A stretch of DNA of 64,000 nucleotides from positions 124,001 through 188,000 of the forward strand of contig NZ_QBKH01000006.1 of assembly GCF_003054045.1 (NCBI RefSeq). Reading direction: 5' to 3'. Position 1 is the first letter of the stretch, and every line of letters begins with the position of its first letter. The notes below the pieces were generated by a model. It was not told the DNA's origin, ran no database searches, and saw only the letters and a list, made by a program, of their open reading frames with translations. Positions 1 through 9,398 of the stretch are shown in pieces. Both the position numbers and the translations under genes were made by a program. This DNA is from Sphingobacterium faecium (GTDB lineage: Bacteria; Bacteroidota; Bacteroidia; Sphingobacteriales; Sphingobacteriaceae).

Positions 1-1
1 T

Positions 2-3000
2 TTGCTTCGTGCAAGGCCCAATAAAATTGACTTTGAAGAACTTGATTTTAACCTGGGTGAGCGCTGGATACCTACCGAAATCTATTCCCGCTTTGCATCC
101 TCTTTATTTGAAACGGAGGTAAAGGTTAGCTATTCCGAAAGTACGGATGACTTTGCTGTGGCCTGTGCTACTAAAAATCTACTAATCCGGGAAAAATATG
201 CTGTAAAGGGCGAGCGGAGGACCTTTGATGGAATTTCTTTATTGAAGAATGCCTTAGTCAATACTACTCCGAATATCAAAAAGACTATAGTAGACGGGGA
301 TAAGGAATACAAAGTTATGGATATGGAAGCCATACAAATGGCTAATACTAAGATTGACGAAATCCGTTCTGCCTTTACCGAATGGCTGCATGCGCAAAGC
401 TATGAATTTAAGCAGCGGCTTACCGATCAGTATAACGATACCTTTAATTGCTTTGTTCGACCAAATTACAATGGTATCCATCAGGAGTTTCCGGGACTGG
501 ATCGTAGAGCATTAGGTATTGATGACTTATACAGCAGTCAGAAAGATGCCGTCTGGATGATCAAGCTGAATAATGGCGCTATTTGTGATCATGAAGTTGG
601 AGCCGGCAAGACGCTGATTATGTGTACTGGTGCCCAGGAAATGAAACGACTGGGAATGGCCCACAAGCCTATGATCATTGCCTTAAAAAGCAATGTACAT
701 GAAATAGCGGAAACCTACCGTACAGCTTATCCTCATGCCAAAATACTTTATCCTGGCAAGGATGATTTTACCCCACAAAAGCGGCTAAGGATCTTTGGTG
801 ACATTAAAAACAATGACTGGGACTGTGTTATCCTGACGCACGAGCAATTTGGCATGATACCCCAATCTCCTGAGATACAGCAGGAGATTTTGCAAATAGA
901 ATTGGAAAGTGTATACCATAATCTCGAAGCCTTAAATGCACAAGGGAAAGAGGTTAACCGACGTATGTTGGTCGGTGCTGAAAAGCGACGAGATAATCTG
1001 GAAGTTAAACTAAAAACCCTTGAATATGATATAGCGAATCGAAAGGATGATGTGGTTGATTTTAAGATGATGGGAATCGATCACCTTTTCGTGGATGAAA
1101 GCCATCAGTTTAAAAATTTGATGTTCAATACCCGGCATGATCGTGTTGCCGGTTTAGGTAATTCTGAAGGTAGCCAAAAGGCGATGAACCTGCTCTTTGC
1201 CATTCGTACTATTCAGAAGCGTACAGATGCCGATATGGGCGCTACATTTCTTTCTGGCACTACGATCAGTAACTCCTTAACTGAATTATACCTCCTGTTC
1301 AAATACCTGCGTCCTCGGGCTTTGGAGAAACAGGGAATCAACAGTTTTGATGCCTGGGCAGCGATATATGCGCGAAAATCAGTTGACTATGAATTTTCGG
1401 TTGCCAACAACATTATAGCCAAAGAGCGCTTCCGTTATTTTATTAAGGTGCCGGAGCTTGCACAGTTCTATGCTGAAATAACGGATTATCGTACCGCCAA
1501 GGATATTGGTATTGACCGGCCTGTAAAGAACGAGATCTTATATCATATTTCTCCAACACCTGATCAGGACGAATTCATTGGGAAATTAATGTTGTTTGCT
1601 GTTAACGGTGATGCAACACTTTTGGGGAGAGTACCCCTTAGCGATAGTGAAGAGAAAGCAAAAATGCTTATAGCGACGGACTTCGCTCGCAAGATGTCGC
1701 TGGATATGCGGCTGGTTAATGGTAAGTATGAAGATCATCCCGGTAATAAGGCTACACATTGTGCTTCTAACATCGCAAAATATTATAAAAAGTTTAATGC
1801 TCAAAAGGGCACCCAGTTTGTTTTCTCTGATCTGGGAACCTATAAACCCGGGCAATGGAATATTTATACAGAAATTAAGCGCAAGCTGGTCGAAGACCAC
1901 GGAATTCCCGCGCATGAAATACGTTTTATTCATGAGGCCAAAAGCGATAAGCAACGTAAGGCGCTTATTAAGGCCATGAACGATGGTAAGATCCGCGTTC
2001 TATTTGGTTCGACCAGTATGTTAGGGACAGGGGTTAATGCGCAAAAAAGAGCAGTAGCCATTCATCATTTGGACACTCCCTGGCGACCCAGCGATTTAGC
2101 GCAACGGGATGGTCGCGCTATCCGTAAGGGAAATGAGATTGCGAAGTTCTTTGCTAACAATACAGTTGATGTTATTATTTATGCTGTTGAGAAATCATTG
2201 GATAGCTACAAATTCAATTTATTGTACAACAAACAATTTTTTATCGATCAGCTAAAATCAAATAGTCTGGGAAAACGTATTATAGATGAAGGTAGCATGG
2301 ATGAAAAATCAGGTATGAATTTTTCAGAATATGTCGCTATTCTTTCCGGAAATACGGATCTATTGGAAAAGGCAAAGATAGAAAAACAGATAGCCGGAAT
2401 GGAAAGTGAAAAGCAGGCATTTAACCGTTCTAAATCTAGTTCAAAATTTAAGCTTGAGGGTTTTATTCATGCTATTGAAACTTCAAACAGTCGATTGAAT
2501 CGATACAAACAAGATTGGGCTATATTGAAAGAGCGAGTCCAGAGACATCCTGATGGAGCTATTATAAATAAAATTGTCTTAAATGATCTACCTGAAAATG
2601 CCAATTTTAAACAAATAGGAGCAAAGCTCTATGATCTTTCAATAGATATTCATTGTATTGATGGCTATAGAAATATAGGTAGTTTGTATGGTTTCCCTTT
2701 ATTGGTAAGGACTGAAATACCCCAAGGAGAACGGACAACCATTGATAAGGATAACCGCTTCTTTGTTATGGGCGACAGTGAAATCAAGTATTCTTTTAAT
2801 AATGGTATTATGGCGAAAGATCCTGAAACTGCAGCATTGAATTTCTTAAGAGCGTTGGAAAAGTTGCCGGGTTATATTGAGGAAGAAGAAAGAAGTATTG
2901 AAGGGCTTAAAAAGGATCTTCCGATATTAGAAGAGCTGGTTAACGGTACTTGGTCTAAAGAAGCTCGATTAAGTGAGCTTAAAACTGAGCTAGCCGCTGT

Positions 3001-3136
3001 AGAAAGGAAGATTCTGCTGTCGCTTTCATCCGAAAAGGAGTCTTTGGATGGCGAAGAAAACTCACAGGCTCCGGTCAAAGAATCGGAAAGTATTGTACGA
3101 ACAAAAGGTGTTCATTTGCCGAGGGGGATTCTGTAA
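2..3136 (+). CDS. SNF2/DEAD-like helicase, C-terminal part of a giant ICE protein (5' end outside window)
   Basis: Probable ATP-dependent DNA translocase or helicase. The reading frame is open to the window edge, so the N-terminus is missing. Visible motifs are Walker A GAGKT (about residues 200-204), a DESH box (about 364-367), a helicase motif III-like SGTT, and a motif VI-like QRDGRAIR (about 701-708) ahead of a long charged C-terminal region. Proteins of this type on Bacteroidota ICEs are often about 1800-2000 residues, with an N6-adenine methylase domain in the N-terminal half; whether this one has it cannot be seen here. It is the first gene of the visible element, and a convergent terminator follows it. 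Helicase assignment is firm; role in transfer, replication or DNA protection is inference. Confidence 0.85.
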   Translation: MLRARPNKIDFEELDFNLGERWIPTEIYSRFASSLFETEVKVSYSESTDDFAVACATKNLLIREKYAVKGERRTFDGISLLKNALVNTTPNIKKTIVDGDKEYKVMDMEAIQMANTKIDEIRSAFTEWLHAQSYEFKQRLTDQYNDTFNCFVRPNYNGIHQEFPGLDRRALGIDDLYSSQKDAVWMIKLNNGAICDHEVGAGKTLIMCTGAQEMKRLGMAHKPMIIALKSNVHEIAETYRTAYPHAKILYPGKDDFTPQKRLRIFGDIKNNDWDCVILTHEQFGMIPQSPEIQQEILQIELESVYHNLEALNAQGKEVNRRMLVGAEKRRDNLEVKLKTLEYDIANRKDDVVDFKMMGIDHLFVDESHQFKNLMFNTRHDRVAGLGNSEGSQKAMNLLFAIRTIQKRTDADMGATFLSGTTISNSLTELYLLFKYLRPRALEKQGINSFDAWAAIYARKSVDYEFSVANNIIAKERFRYFIKVPELAQFYAEITDYRTAKDIGIDRPVKNEILYHISPTPDQDEFIGKLMLFAVNGDATLLGRVPLSDSEEKAKMLIATDFARKMSLDMRLVNGKYEDHPGNKATHCASNIAKYYKKFNAQKGTQFVFSDLGTYKPGQWNIYTEIKRKLVEDHGIPAHEIRFIHEAKSDKQRKALIKAMNDGKIRVLFGSTSMLGTGVNAQKRAVAIHHLDTPWRPSDLAQRDGRAIRKGNEIAKFFANNTVDVIIYAVEKSLDSYKFNLLYNKQFFIDQLKSNSLGKRIIDEGSMDEKSGMNFSEYVAILSGNTDLLEKAKIEKQIAGMESEKQAFNRSKSSSKFKLEGFIHAIETSNSRLNRYKQDWAILKERVQRHPDGAIINKIVLNDLPENANFKQIGAKLYDLSIDIHCIDGYRNIGSLYGFPLLVRTEIPQGERTTIDKDNRFFVMGDSEIKYSFNNGIMAKDPETAALNFLRALEKLPGYIEEEERSIEGLKKDLPILEELVNGTWSKEARLSELKTELAAVERKILLSLSSEKESLDGEENSQAPVKESESIVRTKGVHLPRGIL

Positions 3137-3154
3137 AAATTTAATCCTAAAAAT

Positions 3155-3186
3155 AAAGCCAAATAATGTTTTTATTATTTGGCTTT
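3155..3186. terminator. bidirectional intrinsic terminator
   Basis: Perfect 13-bp inverted repeat (3155-3167 with 3174-3186) and a 6-nt loop, with A-rich and T-rich outer arms. It lies between two convergent genes, the helicase and the zinc-ribbon gene, and can serve both strands. Confidence 0.85.
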
Positions 3187-3230
3187 AAATAATTCATTGT
3201 TAACCTATACACCATAAGGTTTAAAATGCA

Positions 3231-3707
3231 TTACCAACTATTACAACGATCACAAATACCGTAGCCGGCATCCTGATCAAACTTTATTTGTTCTTTGACG
3301 TTTGCTAAGAATGAGGTGCCACAACATCCACAGGTAAACCAGGCTTTCTCGTGGCCCTGCGGATTGATAGTAATAAGTTGTGCATTCTTGATCATGATAA
3401 AATTAGAAGTTTCAGATTCTTGCAAATATTTGCCCAATATGTCTACATTGTCAATCCAGCCATTTGTAATTGATTCCACCTGTTGGTAATTTGCATCGAT
3501 AGAATGGATTTCTTGGCGTAAAATGGCCAATTCCAAAAGCATATTATCAATATGTCCGTCCGGTACAGCATACATAAAGTACTTCCCATCATTGCTGGTC
3601 CATTTCATAACCTGATATGTCTCTATGCTACCACTCTTAATTTTAATAGCCGCTTCCATAGCGTTTGTAACTTCAACAATCTCGTGTGTTCTCGCTTCGT
3701 AATACAT
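3231..3707 (-). CDS. ICE protein with C-terminal zinc ribbon, unknown function
   Basis: 158 residues, not recognised as a named family. The C-terminus holds two Cys pairs, CGCC and CDRC, about 25 residues apart, which suggests one zinc ribbon. The N-terminal and central parts look like a soluble mixed alpha/beta protein with no signal peptide or membrane segment. It stands alone between the coupling-protein gene and the helicase. Its upstream region is the strongly folded segment at 3752-3933. A nucleic-acid-binding or regulatory role is possible, but only from the zinc ribbon. Confidence 0.7.
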   Translation of the reverse strand: MYYEARTHEIVEVTNAMEAAIKIKSGSIETYQVMKWTSNDGKYFMYAVPDGHIDNMLLELAILRQEIHSIDANYQQVESITNGWIDNVDILGKYLQESETSNFIMIKNAQLITINPQGHEKAWFTCGCCGTSFLANVKEQIKFDQDAGYGICDRCNSW

Positions 3708-3751
3708 AATTTAATTTTTTGAGGTTAAACAATATTTATATGGCTACGGAA

Positions 3752-3933
3752 TTCGGGTTTTCTCCTGACCTTGCGATGCGGGTGGGTTATGTTCGAAAAG
3801 CCAAAAGGAACACTGAATAAATGATGGCTATGTGCGGTTGAAAAAATGCCATAATATACCTACAAATTATAGGCGTAATATGGCATGAGTTTATGCGGTA
3901 GTCTTTTGGCTAAAGTCAGGGGATAAGCCCGAA
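3752..3933. other. long-range structured intergenic element, candidate non-coding RNA
   Basis: Three nested stems enclose about 180 nt. The outer stem pairs 3752-3769 with 3915-3933 (18 pairs, one bulge). The middle stem pairs 3799-3807 with 3903-3911 (9 of 9). The inner hairpin pairs 3846-3862 with 3870-3886 (about 15 of 17). In the outer stem both imperfect pairs are G-U if read from the plus strand, but A-C if read from the minus strand, so a plus-strand RNA fits slightly better. The motif TGCGG recurs at about 3777, 3832 and 3894. No open reading frame explains it. Whether it acts as RNA or as a DNA site is not known. Confidence 0.5.
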
Positions 3934-3998
3934 CTTTGCTAGGAAATAATGATGGATAAAAATTTATTAAATCCCATTTTGGGAATATAGATGGAAAA

Positions 3999-5999
3999 CT
4001 ATTTTTGTTGCACCAAATGCTGCAGGTTTGGATCATTACTGATCCTTTCTAATTCGCTGACAATTACAAGGGCTATATCGGCCTTTATTTGTCGATAATT
4101 AGCATCAATTATTTCTTGCATATTGTCCTTTCCTGATTCATCAGTAAAGGACAATATTTGTGGAATCTTTTTATAGGCTTTGGTTTCAGCAGTCACCTTA
4201 TCCGTATCCACTACAATCTCTGCATGAAAGATTTTCTGGTCGATACGTTCATCAAAGTTATCTGCTACTGCCCCGACAAACATACCCTGGGTAAGCGTGG
4301 AAATTTTAGAAGCCGGAATCAAACTATCAAGTTGGGTGCTAATGGAGGTAGACTTGTCATTGCGATTGATAGTCATACTCTGTCTTTTCTGTAATACTTT
4401 ACCAAAACGCTCAGAAAGGTTCTTTGCCGTTTCACCGACCACTTGACCGGAGAATATGTTGCCAACAGTATTTTGAATAACTTTTGCTTCTTTATCTCCA
4501 TAGTCTCGGATTAGCTGGCTGAAGTCTTGAAATCCTAGACATACGGATACCTTATTTGATCTGGCAGTTGCTATAAGGTTATCTAGACCACGAAAATATA
4601 TGGTTGGAAGCTCGTCGATGATCACTGAACTCTTTAATTGGCCTTTTTTATTGATCAGTTTTACTATTCTGGAATTGTATAAACCTAGCGCAGCGGAGTA
4701 GATATTTTGCCGATCCGGATTATTGCCAACACATAAGATTTTAGGTTCTTTCGGGTTGTTGATATCTAAGGAAAAATCGTCCCCAGTCATTACCCAATAA
4801 AGCTGGGGAGATATCATTCTTGATAACGGAATTTTCGCCGAAGCGATCTGACCTTGTAACTGATCCTGTGCACCTCCCAACCAGGCATCCATAAAGGGAG
4901 AGAGGTAATTTTCTAAAGCGGGATAGGATGTTAGTATGGTAAATACATCAGCATACTTTTTGTTTAGTAATTCTATTGCATGCGGAAAGGTGCAGTACTT
5001 GCCATCCTGATATATTTTTAGATACCATATAATCGCTGCCAGTAAAATAATTGGGGACTCGACAAAGAAATCGCCCTGTTTGGTTATCCACGATTTATTA
5101 AGGTTCAACATTATCGTATAAGCTGCTTCGTAAGCATCTGATATATCCGACATGAATGCTGCATTTAACGGATTGCAACGGTGGCTCTTCCGCGGGTTGT
5201 CGAAATTGATTACATAGAACTTGGGTTTTACTTCATACTTATCCGTATTTTTTATTAGGTGATTATAAGCAATGGTGGATAGGTCATCAAACTTGAAGTC
5301 GTAGATATACATAGAGAATCCTTTCTCAATATGTTGTTTGATGTAGTTGTTTACGATTGCAAAGGATTTTCCGGAGCCAGGGGTACCCAGTACAATTGAG
5401 GCTCTAAAAGGGTTTACCACGTTTGCCCAACCATCATTCCATTTATTTTTGTAGTAAAATTTAGTAGGTAAATTAACGGAGTACTCGTTCTCCATCAATT
5501 TGGTTTCCTGCTGAAAGCTTTCGTTTTCATTGTTGAAAACGTCAGTCATCAGGTTGTTCTTCAAAAGCCGGCTCATCCATACACCAGCCATCAACAAAGC
5601 GATATACCCTAATGCGATGGAAAGAAAATAAAGGAAAATGCCAATCTGTGGGGAAAGCTGCAGGAGTATCGTATTAAGGAAAAACAGGGCGAATCCTATT
5701 CCCAGCGCTGTGTAGATTTTAGGCCAGGTAATTTTCTCATTTTTTACGCCTTTTGTACCCAAACAACTAAGGGCCAATAACAAAACTGCAAATACCTTTG
5801 TATACAGTGTATGTTCAAAAAGTCCTGCTGTCCTATTGAAATTGAACAGAATCTTATTGATAACTTCCAATGTCCAACCCCTGTCATAAAAGAAGTTATG
5901 GCAGTACCAGTAAAGGTGCATTAATACCAGTAGGATACTCACTGCACGCATAAAAGCCATGATCTTGGCTAGTCCTCTTAAATCGTCTTCTCCTTGCAT
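3999..5999 (-). CDS. type IV coupling protein, VirD4/TraG family
   Basis: Inner-membrane ATPase that hands the relaxase-DNA complex to the conjugation channel. 666 residues. About four membrane segments lie in the first 145 residues (near 13-32, 63-82, 96-113 and 119-143). They precede Walker A GTPGSGKS at 205-212 and a Walker B-like VIIDELPT. The C-terminus is a soluble RecA-like domain. It shares strand with the relaxase genes upstream, separated by a terminator at 6114-6133, so it may have its own promoter. Family members on Bacteroidota ICEs are called MobC or BfmC. Confidence in the family is high. Confidence 0.93.
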   Translation of the reverse strand: MQGEDDLRGLAKIMAFMRAVSILLVLMHLYWYCHNFFYDRGWTLEVINKILFNFNRTAGLFEHTLYTKVFAVLLLALSCLGTKGVKNEKITWPKIYTALGIGFALFFLNTILLQLSPQIGIFLYFLSIALGYIALLMAGVWMSRLLKNNLMTDVFNNENESFQQETKLMENEYSVNLPTKFYYKNKWNDGWANVVNPFRASIVLGTPGSGKSFAIVNNYIKQHIEKGFSMYIYDFKFDDLSTIAYNHLIKNTDKYEVKPKFYVINFDNPRKSHRCNPLNAAFMSDISDAYEAAYTIMLNLNKSWITKQGDFFVESPIILLAAIIWYLKIYQDGKYCTFPHAIELLNKKYADVFTILTSYPALENYLSPFMDAWLGGAQDQLQGQIASAKIPLSRMISPQLYWVMTGDDFSLDINNPKEPKILCVGNNPDRQNIYSAALGLYNSRIVKLINKKGQLKSSVIIDELPTIYFRGLDNLIATARSNKVSVCLGFQDFSQLIRDYGDKEAKVIQNTVGNIFSGQVVGETAKNLSERFGKVLQKRQSMTINRNDKSTSISTQLDSLIPASKISTLTQGMFVGAVADNFDERIDQKIFHAEIVVDTDKVTAETKAYKKIPQILSFTDESGKDNMQEIIDANYRQIKADIALVIVSELERISNDPNLQHLVQQK

Positions 6000-6113
6000 T
6001 TTTACCTGATTAAAATGTTCGGGAGTTAATTTAGGAGCTAGTCTAAGGAGCTAATTGTATAGGGCAGGCTTTGGTGTTACCTGGCTTTGTTTGGCATGGT
6101 ATAGGAATAAAAA

Positions 6114-6133
6114 AAGATGGCAATTGCCATCTT
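6114..6133 (-). terminator. intrinsic terminator after the relaxase operon
   Basis: Perfect 20-bp palindrome AAGATGGCAATTGCCATCTT followed on the minus strand by a T run. It lies just downstream of the relaxase stop codon and separates the mob genes from the coupling-protein gene. Confidence 0.8.
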
Positions 6134-6161
6134 AATTTTTATCTCGTTTATAGGAATGGAA

Positions 6162-7454
6162 TTATTGTTGCTGTCCTGGTTTTCTTTTTTTCCTTTTTCT
6201 TTTCATAATATTGGTGAAGGCTTGTTCTTCATAATCCTCATCTTGGGCTTCTGGTAATAATCCTCCCAACGCTTCAATCAAACCTTCACCAGTTGATTCG
6301 AATTTTAGGAAGTCAAATAAATGGTGTGGTTCTTCCTTAGTCAAGGTTAATTCCTTTGTATAGGGCTGTTCGGTATTATTTAATTCGGGTATTTTCAGAT
6401 CCGGTACCACGTTATTATTCCAGAAGTTATTAAAGGTATTGGCTGATAAATGCTTTGCTAACCTCGATCCATTCCAAACCGTTCGGGAATTGTGATCTAT
6501 AAAAGTTATTCCATAGATACGTCCCGTTTCATTTCTACGGACAACCACATTTATTCCTTGATTGGATAATTGTTTTTTGAATCCCTTTTCATCCATCGTT
6601 ACCTTCAGGGCAGTTGTAATGATAGCATTCAGAGTTTGTTTGCATAAGTGAGCATTCAAGTCATCCTTGCTTTTTCTAAAATGCTCCTCTAAGTTTTTTA
6701 GACTTGCTGCCTTCCCAAATAATGAAGCTTTGAACGGGTTTCCCGCCTTTTCACCGTTTTTGTTTAACGGAAAATATAAAAGACCCTGCTGTAGCTTTCC
6801 TTGCAGCTCGCCTTCTATTTTCTCCGTTGTAATATTGAAAAGAGAAAGTAAACCATTGTATTCGCCTAATGTTTGGAATTTATAGTAACTCGGTAGGTGA
6901 CGAACTACAGATGCGATCTGGCATTTAACATCACCTGCCTGATAATCCACCGGATTGAAAATTTTATCATTGTACTTTTGCTCTTTTTCTGTAGCGGCAA
7001 TTAAGCCATATTTCGTTTCTAGCTCCCGGCAAATCTTCATGGAGCGCATTTTCTCAAACTTATCCGAAATCTTTTTGCCCTCTTCGTCAACACTTACGGA
7101 TACAATATGTATATGAGATCGATCAATATCAGAATGTTTAAAAACAATATAAGGTTGTTCACCGTATCCCATTTCCTTCATATACTGTTCAGCTATGTTC
7201 TGGAATTGTTCATTGGTAACCTTATCTTTCGGATCGGGATTTATGGAAATATGGATGGTATGTTTCTCCGTATTGCGGTTAGCAATAAGGTACGGTGCAA
7301 AAGACTCCGCTAATTGGGCAACAGAATAGTGTCCGTTTTTAGTTTCAATCATCTTATTGGTTAACAAAATCTCTCCTTTTTCATGCTGAACTTTAAGCTG
7401 GTTGTATGCCAATGCTCCATATAAATTTGAGCTTCTCCCGATTTTTGCTATCAT
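6162..7454 (-). CDS. mobB: relaxase / mobilization nuclease (MobB/BfmB type)
   Basis: Nicks one strand at the origin of transfer and leads it into the recipient. 430 residues. The N-terminal relaxase domain carries the metal-binding histidine motif HIH at about residues 114-116 (context DRSHIHIVS), preceded by HTIHIS near 65-70; candidate catalytic tyrosines are Y12 and Y17. The C-terminus is Lys/Arg-rich (KRKRKKRKPGQ). It overlaps the upstream mobA gene by 4 bp (ATGA), so the two are translationally coupled. The hairpin cluster at 7960-8089, immediately beyond mobA, is its likely substrate. Confidence 0.92.
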   Translation of the reverse strand: MIAKIGRSSNLYGALAYNQLKVQHEKGEILLTNKMIETKNGHYSVAQLAESFAPYLIANRNTEKHTIHISINPDPKDKVTNEQFQNIAEQYMKEMGYGEQPYIVFKHSDIDRSHIHIVSVSVDEEGKKISDKFEKMRSMKICRELETKYGLIAATEKEQKYNDKIFNPVDYQAGDVKCQIASVVRHLPSYYKFQTLGEYNGLLSLFNITTEKIEGELQGKLQQGLLYFPLNKNGEKAGNPFKASLFGKAASLKNLEEHFRKSKDDLNAHLCKQTLNAIITTALKVTMDEKGFKKQLSNQGINVVVRRNETGRIYGITFIDHNSRTVWNGSRLAKHLSANTFNNFWNNNVVPDLKIPELNNTEQPYTKELTLTKEEPHHLFDFLKFESTGEGLIEALGGLLPEAQDEDYEEQAFTNIMKRKRKKRKPGQQQ

Positions 7455-7897
7455 TTATCAACAGGTTTTTTGAGTTGTTTTATTTCAAATTCCTCGGTGA
7501 TCTGGATGATTTTCTGGCAAAGCAGGGCCATTTCTGCTGTCTGTTTTTCTAATTTGAAAAGATAGGCTGCCGCCTTTTTTTCCGATAGACCACCATATAG
7601 AAGCTTCACCACCTGGTTATAATTAACCCCAATAGAGCGGAACTGGCTATGAAATGAAGTCAACCGCATATAGAAATCAAGAGTGCCTTTATCGATCTTA
7701 ACCGTCTTTATGGTTTTAGAAAAAATGCAGGATGTTATAAAGTGTGCTTTAACCATTAGCCCGGATTGCTCAAAAAGTTCGAGGAATTTATTATGTTCTT
7801 CCTGATTAAAGGAAATGGTATAACGAAATTTGGCGGGGTCCTTTTTGGGACGCCGACCCACTCTTTTGGGTAATGTCTTATTATTTTCTTTCATCAC
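7451..7897 (-). CDS. mobA: relaxosome accessory DNA-binding protein (MobA/MobC type)
   Basis: 148 residues, small and basic. The N-terminus RVGRRPKKDP and the following TISFNQEEHNKFLELF resemble the ribbon-helix-helix part of plasmid mobilization proteins. The middle carries SIGVNYNQVVKLL, a hallmark of the MobC-like family. It precedes and overlaps the relaxase gene by 4 bp. It probably binds the adjacent hairpins and helps the relaxase open oriT. Regulation from within the oriT region, as in many mob operons, is inference. Confidence 0.88.
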   Translation of the reverse strand: MMKENNKTLPKRVGRRPKKDPAKFRYTISFNQEEHNKFLELFEQSGLMVKAHFITSCIFSKTIKTVKIDKGTLDFYMRLTSFHSQFRSIGVNYNQVVKLLYGGLSEKKAAAYLFKLEKQTAEMALLCQKIIQITEEFEIKQLKKPVDK

Positions 7898-7959
7898 TTT
7901 TCAACTTATAATTTTATTAAACGCCCTGACTTCGGAAGGTGTTTTCTGCCCCCTGCAAG

Positions 7960-8015
7960 GGCAAGTAGTTTTGCGCATCGGAAATCATTTCGAGATGCGC
8001 AAAACACAACTTGCC
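7960..8015. repeat. main inverted repeat of the candidate oriT
   Basis: Left arm 7960-7979 and right arm 7994-8015. The inner 12 bp (GTTTTGCGCATC) are perfectly complementary, as are the outer 7 bp (GGCAAGT); a short mismatch lies between. The loop is 14 nt. It is too long and lacks the T run expected of a terminator, and lies 63 bp from the mobA start. Confidence 0.7.
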
Positions 8016-8054
8016 GTGTTCCGGTGAACACAAGAATCCCGATGATTCGGGATT
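8016..8054. repeat. two small tandem hairpins in the candidate oriT
   Basis: GTGTTC/GAACAC (8016-8031, 4-nt loop) abuts the main repeat. It is followed by AATCCCGA/TCGGGATT (8035-8054, 4-nt loop). Both are perfect. A further AAACGGC/GCCGTTT hairpin lies at 8071-8089. Confidence 0.65.
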
Positions 8055-8628
8055 GTGGTTAACATGGAAAAAACGGCTTTGGGCCGTTTCCATTAAGCAC
8101 AGATTTGTATTCAAATAATTGGATAATTCCTTGTCTTTTGTCATTATACAAAGTAAAATGATATGCTGCATTGTTGAACATAGCACTACCCGGCCAATTA
8201 AAGCCAAGAACAGCCAAACAGGTAAACCAGAACAATTACAATTATATATATGCATTTCTTTGAACCTACAAAGTGGCATAAGGGTGTGAGTACATATCCA
8301 TATTGGTACGTAATTACAGCAGTAATAATAATGGTATGTCTTCAATTAGAGATACAGTTAGATAAAAAGGGATACCTGTAACTATATATGGTTTTAGCAA
8401 ACTATACTGATACTTATAACTGCATACCCAATGATATGGAAATACCTATCTAATGGATTAGGTTCTATTGTAGTTATAAGAATGAATATTTAGGATGGTA
8501 TTTAATACTGTATTTAGTTACTACCCTATAACCTTGTTTATATATGAAGATCGAGTCTTTCATAGTCGGTTATCTCTGTACTTATGTTCCTATGTGAGTT
8601 CCAAGTTGTATACATAAATATTAACGAT

Positions 8629-9396
8629 ATGAAGGAAAAATTAAAAACAAAATTTATCGCTTTTGCTTCCCAGAAAGGAGGTGTAGGAAAAAGCACTTTT
8701 ACAACACTTGTCGCTAGTACGCTTCACTATAGGATGGGATATAATGTGGTCGTTTTTGATGCGGATTTTCCACAGCACAGCCTCATAAAAATGAAAGCCA
8801 GGGACAAGGCTATGGTTATGGAGAATGAATACCTACAAAAACTGGCGTATAGGCAGTTTACGACCATCAATAAAAAAGCATATCCTATCATTAAGCATAA
8901 AGCTGATGATGTACTTCATGAAGCCCAAGAATTTGTAAACAATTCGACCATTCCTATTGATGTAGTTTTCTTTGATCTACCGGGTACAGTAAATAGCCCA
9001 GGGATTTTAAATGCCCTTGCCGGTATGCATCACATTTTTACCCCCATCTCGGCAGATCGTGTGGTCATGGAAAGCACACTTATTTTCAATCAGCTTCTAC
9101 AAGACGTTATAATGAAAAATGGGGAAACATCAATTGAAAGCGTCCACCTCTTTTGGAATCAGGTTGATGGTAGAGAAAGTACACCGCTATATGCTATTTA
9201 TAACCAACTAATAGCAGAATTGGGATTAAAGTTGATGCGCAGCCAAATAAAGAGCAGTTCCCGATTCCGGAAAGAGAATGAGGCTGAAAGTAAATTAGTT
9301 TTTCGTTCAACTGTAATGCCTCCGGATGAACGGTTAATGAAAGCCTGTCAACTAGACCAATTTATACGTGAGTTTACAACTATTATAAAACTGTAA
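8629..9396 (+). CDS. traA: ParA/MinD-family ATPase (TraA-like)
   Basis: 255 residues from the ATG at 8629. This start leaves about 15 residues before the P-loop segment, as in relatives; an in-frame ATG at 8584 would add 15 residues of unlikely sequence. A deviant Walker A KGGVGKST lies at 16-23, DADFPQHS at about 42-49 and FFDLPGT near 108-114, all typical of ParA proteins. It is followed after 2 bp by the DUF3408 gene. On CTnDOT-like elements the equivalent protein is called TraA. It could partition the excised circle or position the transfer machine; which is not known. Confidence 0.9.
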   Translation: MKEKLKTKFIAFASQKGGVGKSTFTTLVASTLHYRMGYNVVVFDADFPQHSLIKMKARDKAMVMENEYLQKLAYRQFTTINKKAYPIIKHKADDVLHEAQEFVNNSTIPIDVVFFDLPGTVNSPGILNALAGMHHIFTPISADRVVMESTLIFNQLLQDVIMKNGETSIESVHLFWNQVDGRESTPLYAIYNQLIAELGLKLMRSQIKSSSRFRKENEAESKLVFRSTVMPPDERLMKACQLDQFIREFTTIIKL

Positions 9397-9398
9397 TT

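Larger units (their letters stand above)
7898..8628. other. hairpin-rich intergenic region, candidate oriT plus divergent promoters
   Basis: This 730-bp gap separates the minus-strand mob genes from the plus-strand tra genes and holds no convincing gene. Its mob-proximal half contains four hairpins in about 130 bp: 7960-7979 with 7994-8015, 8016-8021 with 8026-8031, 8035-8042 with 8047-8054, and 8071-8077 with 8083-8089. The other half (8346-8628) is very AT-rich and probably carries the promoter for the ParA gene. Position next to the relaxase genes and the clustered repeats are typical for an origin of transfer. Confidence 0.55.

Noticed and set aside
1586..1954. 122-codon minus-strand frame in the helicase gene
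   Set aside because: Shadow of the helicase coding sequence with no family resemblance.
7917..8345. Open frame of 142 codons on the minus strand
   Set aside because: It runs through the hairpin cluster of the candidate oriT and its translation is rich in Cys, His and Tyr without protein-like pattern.
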